Shown in pieces: positions 1-5,638 of a stretch of 5,638 bases of DNA; position 1 is the first letter of the stretch, and each line of letters opens with the position of its first letter. Both the position numbers and the translations under genes were made by a program. Origin of the DNA: Prevotellaceae bacterium (GTDB lineage: Bacteria > Bacteroidota > Bacteroidia > Bacteroidales > UBA932); NCBI GenBank assembly GCA_031259655.1, contig JAIRLF010000400.1:1-5638 (forward strand). Reading direction: 5' to 3'. Under the pieces are notes generated by a model. That model was given only the letters and a program-made list of their open reading frames with translations, was not told the origin of the DNA and ran no database searches.

Positions 1-186
1 CTGTCCTCCGGAAGGCTTGCCGCTACTTTTGCGTAGACTGTGTGCATTACTTCGACTTATATCTTGGGACGGCGCGGTGGAACTCGTTTTACTGTTGCGC
101 CCGTTTTTTAATAATTCTATCTCTGCTCGCAACTCTCGAACTAATTCTTTCAATTGTTCATATTCCGAACGCCGTATGAGTATCAT
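1..186 (-). CDS. IS66-family transposase, N-terminal part (runs off left edge)
   Basis: Reading the minus strand from the ATG at 186-184 gives 62 uninterrupted codons that reach base 1 exactly in frame, so the gene continues outside the window. The protein begins MILIRRSEYEQLKELVRELR, a charged leucine-heptad stretch (about residues 8-27) that should form a coiled coil. It continues with NGRNSKTSSTAPSQD (28-42) and ends SSGKPSGGQ (54-62). This order (short coiled coil, an N-S-x-x-S-S-x-x-P-S-x-D stretch, then a basic segment ending GGQ before an expected GH) is the hallmark of IS66 transposases. In that family a zinc-binding domain and a DDE catalytic domain follow; both lie outside the window, so catalytic integrity cannot be judged. 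The start is supported by a promoter only 14 bases upstream. The distance from this start to the putative IS end (76 bp) leaves no room for tnpA/tnpB accessory genes upstream, as in the single-gene ISBst12-type members of the family; that is an inference. Confidence 0.85.
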   Translation of the reverse strand, partial: MILIRRSEYEQLKELVRELRAEIELLKNGRNSKTSSTAPSQDISRSNAHSLRKSSGKPSGGQ

Positions 187-199
187 TTCTTCCACGGCG

Positions 200-228
200 C
201 AAAGGTAAGTATTTTTTTCTTTTCCAAC
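200..228 (-). promoter_or_regulatory. Bacteroidota-type promoter for the IS66 transposase
   Basis: On the minus strand, TACCTTTG (207-200) is an exact match to the Bacteroides -7 consensus TAnnTTTG. GTTG (228-225) lies 17 bases upstream and fits the weaker -33 TTTG element. The spacing is at the short end of the usual range. The -7 box ends 13 bases before the transposase ATG, so the transcript leader would be very short. The promoter points leftward into the transposase, away from the susC-like gene. Confidence 0.6.
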
Positions 229-243
229 TTTTTTTCCGTTTTT

Positions 244-262
244 GAAGTACCCGAGTAGTTAC
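244..262 (-). repeat. Putative IS66 terminal inverted repeat
   Basis: The minus strand from 262 inward reads GTAACTACTCGGGTACTTC. It has the GTAA start typical of IS66-family ends and lies a short distance upstream of the transposase promoter, where such an end is expected. Only one end of the element is in the window, so its inverted partner cannot be compared. The inner limit at 244 is arbitrary. Confidence 0.4.
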
Positions 263-572
263 CAAAAATAAATCTTGCGCAAAGAAGCACAAGGTTTTCA
301 CATACAGTTATGTGCGATCAGCGTATAAGTGCGGAAGAATTCGTAACACTATAATTATTTTGTTGCATAAGTCTTTACGTTCTTTGCGGTTAATGCAAAT
401 ACTTGTTTCGCATCGTAACTAATAATCAAGAAAAATTGAACTTATGAACGAGAACATTGTTACACATCAAATAATAATAACCTGACGATGAAGAGAGGGA
501 TATTGAAAACGACGTACATTAGACAATTTAGTAAATAATATTTAGTATGTTTTCTTAACAAGTAGAATTTTT
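263..572. other. Gene-free AT-rich region upstream of the susC-like gene
   Basis: These 310 bases between the putative IS edge and the susC-like start hold no credible gene; the longest forward reading from an ATG that I noticed (444) stops after 13 codons. The operon promoter is expected here, but no exact TAnnTTTG box occurs on the plus strand. The nearest partial matches are TATGTTTT (546-553, one mismatch, with no good -33 partner) and TTATTTTG (355-362, one mismatch, likewise unsupported). An in-frame stop at 543-545 excludes an upstream extension of the susC-like gene. I see no RNA gene, strong hairpin or terminator. The bases just before the start are A/T-rich with no Shine-Dalgarno, which is usual in this phylum. 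Confidence 0.6.
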
Positions 573-3500
573 ATGAGAAGATTAAAGAAATTTTTTCTAC
601 AGATGGCATTATTGATTCCGTTTGTATCGGGGCCGTCTATTTATGCACAGAACATCACCGGCACGGTGAAAGATGTTCAGGGAGATATCCTTATGGGTGT
701 GGTGATACGCGAAAAGGGCACGAATAACAATGCCGTTTCGGGTATTGATGGGAAATATTCCATCAAGGCAGCAAGTGGCAGTACGCTTGAATTTATGCTT
801 ATTGGTTATGAGACTAAGGAGGTTGTTGTGTCTTCCTCTGCGGTGATTGAGGTTGTGTTGGAAGAATCGACCGAAACGTTGGACAATGTTGTAGTTACGG
901 CTCTTGGGATAAAGCGCGAATCGAGAGCGCTGGGCTATGCCGTCAGTTCGGTGAAAGGCGAGGATTTGCTTAAAGCAGGCGTAACCGCCAATCCTTTGGA
1001 GACGCTGTATGGAAAAGCCGCAGGCGTCGGGATACAGGCATCGGCGGGAGGTCCTACGGGCGGTATTCAGATAAAGATACGCGGTTCGCAAGGTCTTGAA
1101 TCCGATGCGAAAACACGTCCTTTGTTTGTCGTAGACGGCGTTCCTATCTACGACGAAGAATCGAATATGGCGACAAGAGGTTACGACCCGTTGAATTCGT
1201 TCGACTACGGTTCGGGAATCAACGACATCAACGCCGAAGATATCGAGTCGATGGAAATCCTGAAAGGCGCAAAAGCTTCGGTACTCTATGGCAGTCAGGG
1301 AGCAAACGGAGTAGTGCTGATTACGACAAAAAGCGGAGCCGGAACTCGTGGTCTGGGGGTAAATATCAGTTACGGGCATACATGGGAACAGCCTTATACG
1401 CTGATTGATTTTCAGAACGAATATGGCAGCGGGCAACACGAATACCATTACGACTATGAAGACGAGGCGAAAACAATCAGACGGACAGTGAGTAGCAGGT
1501 ACAGTTTCGGACCAAAATTCGACGGCTCGCCAATCAAGTTTTTCGACGGGACGACAAGAAAATACCTTCCCGTCACAAACAATTTCACGGATTTGTTCCG
1601 GACAGGAAGCACCGACAATTTGTCGGTCGCTATTTCGGGAGGAAACGACAAAGGAAACATGCGGCTCAGTTTCAACAAATATAAGTATAACGGCGAAATG
1701 GAGAACATGTGGCAGGACAAGAACGCCTTGAGTTTTAACGGCATGATGAAAGTCTCGGAGTTTGCTGAAATCGAATTTATCAACAATCTGTATTTCACAA
1801 ACACACACAACCGGCGACCGAACTTAAGCACTCAGGTTGCATGGGGAACGTTCAACCGCGACTATGATATCAAGACCGCAATGAGAATGTATAAATCCGA
1901 TGACGGGTATTTGAACTCCGTTTCGGAACTCGGAAGTATAGGCGGAAGCGGTTGGGGATGGCCTACAGCTTTTACCAAAGACGTGTCGGGTATGTTTTAT
2001 CTGTTGTGGAATCAGTTCGAAAACAGCAATCTCGACGAAAGAATGCACAATGTTACCAGCGCTAAGGTTACATTGAAGTTTTTGCCGTGGCTTTCGCTGA
2101 AAATCAACGGCGGGATAGACTATACCGAAGTTGAATATACGAAGAAGGACAAGATTACCTCCGTCAACCCCGAAACGGGCGAAACATCCGGCGGAAAGTT
2201 TTCGTACAGCAGAGATAAAGTCAAGATTCAGAACTACGAAGCGCTTTTGTTTTTCAACAAAGCATTTATGGAAAACAGGCTGGCAGTAGAGGCTTTCGCC
2301 GGAACTTCGTACTATAACAATTCCGGAAAATCGGTGGGCGTAGGTACATATGGAGGTCTGAAGTTCAACAATTTTTGGACCTTGAGCAACGGGAAAGGCT
2401 GGCCAACGGGATATTCGAGCGATGTTGCTTCATACAGCCTCGGCGAAGACGCCCGTTACAGCGCTATGGGACAGGCGACAATCTCTTGGGAAAACATGTT
2501 GTATCTCGAAGTTCAGGCGCGAAACGACTGGTCGTCGACGCTCCCGAAAGTCAACCGTTCGTATTTTTATCCCGGAGCTTCGCTGACATGGAACTTTACG
2601 GAGAATTTCACAATCCCGTATATCAATTACGGCAAACTGCGGATGTCGCTGGCGGATGTTGGTCGCGACGCTTCGCGTTACTATGCTTACCGCTCGTATT
2701 CTATTGAGACGCTGCCGCCTCCGAATACCAACATCAACAAAATCGCGGGACCGTCGTCGCTGTTTGCGGGCGAGCTGAAACCGGAACGGAAACGGGAGTT
2801 CGAAATAGGATTTAATATACGCATGTTCGAACGGAACAGGCTGGAGGTCGATTTTTCGTACTATAACAGTACTTTCTACAACCAAATCATGTCGGTGCCG
2901 CTATCGACAAGTACCGGCGCCGAGAACATACGTATAAACGCCGGAAAATCACGCAATCAGGGTATCGAACTGTTTGTAAAAGGTTCGCCCGTCTCGACGG
3001 AGTTTTTCCAGTGGGATTTGAGCGCAACAGCCGCAAAACAAACGGATAAGATTCTTGACCTGTACCCGGGCATAACTCAAAAGAATACGGAAGTCAGCGG
3101 AGTTATCAACCGCGCCGAAGAAGGTAAACGTATGGGAAATCTTTGGCTGTACGATTATTTACGCGACGAGCAGGGCAGGAAAATCGTAAATCAAACCAGC
3201 GGTCTCTACCAGATATCTACCGACGTCGAGGACATGGTGAACGCGGGAAATATCAACCCCGACATATACGGCGGTTTCACTTCGAACTGGTATTTCAGAG
3301 GCAATTGGGGAGTGGTAAATCTGATGGCGGGAATCGACTATAAATTCGGCGGAAAAATTCTTTCGTTTTCGAACTATTACCTCAAAGGCAACGGGTTGAC
3401 GACGCAAACTCTGCAATATCGCGACGCCGCTCACGGAGGGCTCGAATGGACGGATTCCGAAAACAGAACCCGTCACGACGGTGTGATATTAGAGGGCGTA

Positions 3501-3842
3501 GCTCCCGACGGAACGCCGAACCAAAAGATAATAGGCGCGGCAGACTACTATTCTTCATTCATTCACGACATGTCCACAGGCTGGCAACCGGACAATATCC
3601 AAAAGAACGATTATGTGAAATTCAGGGAAATAGCGATTTCGTACACCGTTCCGAAGAAAATATCCGGCGCAATGAAATTGCAAAAGCTGTCGTTTACGTT
3701 CACCGCTCGAAATTTGTTCTATCTATATAAAACAATAGACAATATCGACGCAGAATCTACTCTTGGAACGAACAGTTGGGTCGAAAATTCGAGCTATCCT
3801 TCCCTGCGTTCCTACGGTTTTAAAATTAATTTAAGTTTCTAA
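573..3842 (+). CDS. SusC/RagA-family TonB-linked outer-membrane transporter
   Basis: This is an outer-membrane importer that, with its SusD partner, takes up oligosaccharides or peptides using TonB energy. At 1089 residues it is full length for the family. Residues 1-25 form a signal peptide: basic MRRLKK, a hydrophobic core, and a likely cut at SIYA/QN. Residues 27-98 are a carboxypeptidase-regulatory-like beta domain, with SGIDGKYSI at 56-64 and LIGYE at 76-80. A TonB-box-like stretch NVVVTALGI (105-113) follows. The plug spans about 115-255, with PLFVVDGVPIYD (183-194) and the family signature VLYGSQGANGVVLITTKSG (237-255). The remainder is barrel, including ELKPERKREFEIGF (734-747) and NAGKSRNQGIEL (789-800), and it ends in an aromatic residue (INLSF, F1089) as barrel proteins do. 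There is no N-terminal STN domain, so direct signalling to a FecR-type anti-sigma factor is not expected. The ATG at 573 is the first after an in-frame stop at 543. The starch name susC is not given because the substrate is unknown. Confidence 0.96.
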   Translation: MRRLKKFFLQMALLIPFVSGPSIYAQNITGTVKDVQGDILMGVVIREKGTNNNAVSGIDGKYSIKAASGSTLEFMLIGYETKEVVVSSSAVIEVVLEESTETLDNVVVTALGIKRESRALGYAVSSVKGEDLLKAGVTANPLETLYGKAAGVGIQASAGGPTGGIQIKIRGSQGLESDAKTRPLFVVDGVPIYDEESNMATRGYDPLNSFDYGSGINDINAEDIESMEILKGAKASVLYGSQGANGVVLITTKSGAGTRGLGVNISYGHTWEQPYTLIDFQNEYGSGQHEYHYDYEDEAKTIRRTVSSRYSFGPKFDGSPIKFFDGTTRKYLPVTNNFTDLFRTGSTDNLSVAISGGNDKGNMRLSFNKYKYNGEMENMWQDKNALSFNGMMKVSEFAEIEFINNLYFTNTHNRRPNLSTQVAWGTFNRDYDIKTAMRMYKSDDGYLNSVSELGSIGGSGWGWPTAFTKDVSGMFYLLWNQFENSNLDERMHNVTSAKVTLKFLPWLSLKINGGIDYTEVEYTKKDKITSVNPETGETSGGKFSYSRDKVKIQNYEALLFFNKAFMENRLAVEAFAGTSYYNNSGKSVGVGTYGGLKFNNFWTLSNGKGWPTGYSSDVASYSLGEDARYSAMGQATISWENMLYLEVQARNDWSSTLPKVNRSYFYPGASLTWNFTENFTIPYINYGKLRMSLADVGRDASRYYAYRSYSIETLPPPNTNINKIAGPSSLFAGELKPERKREFEIGFNIRMFERNRLEVDFSYYNSTFYNQIMSVPLSTSTGAENIRINAGKSRNQGIELFVKGSPVSTEFFQWDLSATAAKQTDKILDLYPGITQKNTEVSGVINRAEEGKRMGNLWLYDYLRDEQGRKIVNQTSGLYQISTDVEDMVNAGNINPDIYGGFTSNWYFRGNWGVVNLMAGIDYKFGGKILSFSNYYLKGNGLTTQTLQYRDAAHGGLEWTDSENRTRHDGVILEGVAPDGTPNQKIIGAADYYSSFIHDMSTGWQPDNIQKNDYVKFREIAISYTVPKKISGAMKLQKLSFTFTARNLFYLYKTIDNIDAESTLGTNSWVENSSYPSLRSYGFKINLSF

Positions 3843-3857
3843 ACAATAAAAAATTAA

Positions 3858-5638
3858 ATGATGAAAAAGATATTTTACTTAACATTAATATCCATGTTTA
3901 TTGCAAGTTCGTGCAAAAATGAACTTGACGAATTGTGGACTGACCCAAATAAATATACTCCCGAACCGGAACAGGTGATTTCCGGTCTGTTCACCAACAT
4001 GCAGCAAACCCGTTTCTTTAAAGGCGATTACGGCGAATGGTACTGGATTCTCAGCGCCGAAAATTCGTTTATCCATCAGGCGCAGATTGTCACATATTTG
4101 CCATATTCTGCAAGCTGGTGTTTATGGTTCGAGGAATATCCTTACGGCGATATGCTCAAATATCCGGGAAACCCTAACGGTAACCACGACCGCCGGTTTA
4201 CAGGGCTGTATTCCGACCTGAAAAATTATGGACTGATACAGGATGAACTTGCCGGACTTTCGGGAGAAAAACTCGATAATAATATCATTTTCGGACAATT
4301 ATCTACTGTCATCAAAGATATCGTTGCATTGCAGGCTGTCGACCTCTTTAACAGGATTCCGTTTTCGGAAGCATACAAGGGAACGCAAGGCCTGTTCTTC
4401 CCGAAATACGATGATGGAGAGACTATCTACAAGTCGGTTATCGAAAATTATAAAGCCGTTGCCGAAGGTTTGTCCGCCATACATTCGAAGATGTCGGCAA
4501 AAGCAAAGGTCACGTTCGAAACTCAGGATATTTTCTTTAAAGGAGATATAAACAAATGGGTACAGTTTATCAATGCCCTGCGCCTGAAAGCCGCTATACG
4601 CATATCCGGCGTAGCCGAAGATTTTGCCAAAACTCATATCGCCGATGCAATAAAAAATCTTCCGGCTGCGGACTTTACTTTCGCCTGTCCCGACCCGAAC
4701 GAAAACAGGTTGAGCAACGAAGCCGGAGGTATAATCCAGCGGGCTTGGTACGAACGGCATTATAATACCTGCGTCCCCGATGTGATGATGTTGCGGATGA
4801 ACCGCGGCGATTCGCTATATCTCGTTACGGAAGACGACCCGCGATTGCCCGCGATTATCTGCGGACACGCTATCGATTCGACATTAGAGAAAATAGAGTT
4901 TACCGGAGTGTCGATGAACTGGAACAGAAACAAATATCTGCGCGAAAACGAGATAAGAGTGCATGGAATAGTGAGACCGAAAAACACTACAATGGAAAAT
5001 TATGTCCAAAAAAATGCATGGAATTACTACAATCCTGCGACTTTTGCGCTCAACGAACTGCCGCTGTATCTGTTTTCTCTGGGCGAAATCGACCTGCTGC
5101 TCGCCGAAGTCGCGCTCAAAGAACTTGCAAACACCGGTAAAAACGCCGGCGAACATATCTACGACGCGGTTATTCATTCGACGGACTTCTGGTACGCAAT
5201 GAACGCCTGTCCCGACTATTGCGGCGAGATGTCTCCGAAAGTGGAAGCAATCGTCCATCCCGCAAAACCGGACGCAGATGTCATACAAAACTATGCCTCA
5301 ACGATTCGCTCGGAATTTGACGCTGCCGCAGGCATCGAAGATAAAATGGAAATACTGATGCAACAAAAGTATATTCATCTGAATATCTTGCAACCATACG
5401 AATGTTTTGCGGAGTTGAGGAGAACGCGACACCCGAAACTCGAACCCGTCACTTCGGGCTCGCTCGTAAAAGCTACCGCAATGTGGGAGAGATTTAAATA
5501 CCCTTCAAGCGAACTCTCTACTAATTTCGAGAACTATTCTTCTGTGAGCTCGGAGGATAACTATACTTCCCCAATATTCTGGGTGCCGCAAAACAAACGC
5601 AATGAAACATATTTTCTGCCTGACCAATTGAAAAAATA
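3858..5638 (+). CDS. SusD/RagB-family surface lipoprotein (SusD-like_2 type), stop codon cut off
   Basis: This is the substrate-binding lid for the SusC-like barrel, from which it is separated by 15 bp in the same direction. The frame is open for 593 codons from ATG 3858 to the edge, where only TA of the next codon is present. A second ATG at 3861 is an equally possible start. MMKKIFYLTLISMFIASSC is a lipoprotein signal peptide with the acylated Cys at residue 19; the residues after it (KNELDE) are acidic, as in Bacteroidota surface-export signals. ELWTDPNKYTPEP (25-37) is the usual mature N-terminal motif. Further SusD-like_2 (PF12771-type) marks are NRIPFSEAYKG (165-175), FFPKYDDGETIY (180-191), EIDLLLAEVALKE (410-422), QQKYIHLN (502-509) and FAELRRTRHPKL (517-528). 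The fold should be mostly TPR-like helices. The final segment (IFWVPQ, then NKRNETYFLPDQ) resembles a family C-terminus, so the protein is probably complete or nearly so. Ligand residues cannot be assigned from sequence alone. The last two bases fit TAA or TAG as well as Tyr. Confidence 0.93.
   Translation, partial: MMKKIFYLTLISMFIASSCKNELDELWTDPNKYTPEPEQVISGLFTNMQQTRFFKGDYGEWYWILSAENSFIHQAQIVTYLPYSASWCLWFEEYPYGDMLKYPGNPNGNHDRRFTGLYSDLKNYGLIQDELAGLSGEKLDNNIIFGQLSTVIKDIVALQAVDLFNRIPFSEAYKGTQGLFFPKYDDGETIYKSVIENYKAVAEGLSAIHSKMSAKAKVTFETQDIFFKGDINKWVQFINALRLKAAIRISGVAEDFAKTHIADAIKNLPAADFTFACPDPNENRLSNEAGGIIQRAWYERHYNTCVPDVMMLRMNRGDSLYLVTEDDPRLPAIICGHAIDSTLEKIEFTGVSMNWNRNKYLRENEIRVHGIVRPKNTTMENYVQKNAWNYYNPATFALNELPLYLFSLGEIDLLLAEVALKELANTGKNAGEHIYDAVIHSTDFWYAMNACPDYCGEMSPKVEAIVHPAKPDADVIQNYASTIRSEFDAAAGIEDKMEILMQQKYIHLNILQPYECFAELRRTRHPKLEPVTSGSLVKATAMWERFKYPSSELSTNFENYSSVSSEDNYTSPIFWVPQNKRNETYFLPDQLKK

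Larger units (their letters stand above)
1..262 (-). mobile_element. IS66-family insertion sequence, transposase-proximal end (partial)
   Basis: This stretch holds the transposase start, its promoter and a 5' leader that ends, read on the minus strand, in GTAACTACTCGGGTACTTC (262-244). IS66-family ends characteristically begin with GTAA, so 262 is taken as the outer boundary. Elements of this family duplicate 8 bp of target on insertion, which would make CCAAAAAT at 263-270 one copy of the target duplication. The rest of the element, its other terminal repeat and the second copy of the target duplication are outside the window, so the boundary is inferred and not proven. That an IS66 element lies here is well supported by the transposase; the exact edge is less sure. 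Confidence 0.6.

Noticed and set aside
17..208. 63-residue forward reading frame at the left edge
   Set aside because: It lies antisense to the IS66 transposase start, has a low-complexity Leu/Arg/Ser composition and resembles no family; the minus-strand frame carries the recognisable motifs.
341..419. Direct repeat TCGTAAC at 341-347 and 413-419, with TTACG between them at 375-379
   Set aside because: A 7-base repeat within about 310 AT-rich bases is expected by chance, and flanking similarity does not extend, so it is not reported as an operator.
444..485. 13-codon reading frame starting at 444
   Set aside because: It is too short and has no supporting start signal or recognisable leader-peptide character.
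609..1808. 399-residue reverse reading frame inside the susC-like gene
   Set aside because: It is antisense to conserved signal, plug and early barrel coding sequence, and its translation (rich in Arg, Cys, Phe and His) has no recognisable domain; it is a shadow produced by codon bias.
2430..2885. 151-residue reverse frame, plus other short frames within the barrel-coding region
   Set aside because: All overlap the continuous 1089-residue frame that carries family motifs to its end, and none shows a domain of its own.
3843..3857. Possible terminator or regulatory site between the two transport genes
   Set aside because: The 15-base gap is only an A/T-rich spacer with no inverted repeat; it fits simple operon spacing.
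4299..4760. 153-residue reverse frame inside the SusD-like gene
   Set aside because: It overlaps the SusD-like frame, whose conserved motifs (PFSEA, PKYDDG) lie in exactly this stretch; the reverse translation is unrecognisable.

Overview
The window looks like a piece of a Bacteroidota (probably Bacteroidales) chromosome. It carries a SusC/SusD-type outer-membrane nutrient-uptake pair. Its start-codon contexts are A/T-rich with no clear Shine-Dalgarno, and one promoter matches the Bacteroides-type TAnnTTTG -7 box. The species cannot be told from the sequence.

Layout. (1) Bases 1-262, minus strand: the 5' end of an IS66-family insertion sequence. It consists of the first 62 codons of the transposase (186 down to 1, running off the left edge), a good Bacteroidota-type promoter just upstream of it (228-200), and a probable terminal inverted repeat starting GTAA whose outer edge is at 262. 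(2) Bases 263-572: an AT-rich stretch with no gene, which must hold the control region of the operon that follows; I see no clean consensus promoter in it. (3) Bases 573-3842, plus strand: a complete 1089-residue SusC/RagA-family TonB-dependent transporter. (4) Bases 3858-5638, plus strand: a SusD/RagB-family surface lipoprotein of the SusD-like_2 type, 593 codons, open to the last base; the window stops two bases (TA) into the next codon, probably the stop.

How they work together. In this family SusC forms a 22-stranded barrel in the outer membrane, and SusD sits on it as a lid that binds substrate and opens to deliver it. TonB/ExbBD energy then drives import. The 15-bp gap and shared orientation indicate one operon. 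No enzyme, sensor or sigma/anti-sigma gene is visible, so the substrate (glycan or peptide) cannot be named. The flanking IS66 element is probably a later insertion next to the locus. I found no convincing undescribed system here; the most notable points are the IS boundary close to the operon control region and the lack of an obvious promoter for the operon.
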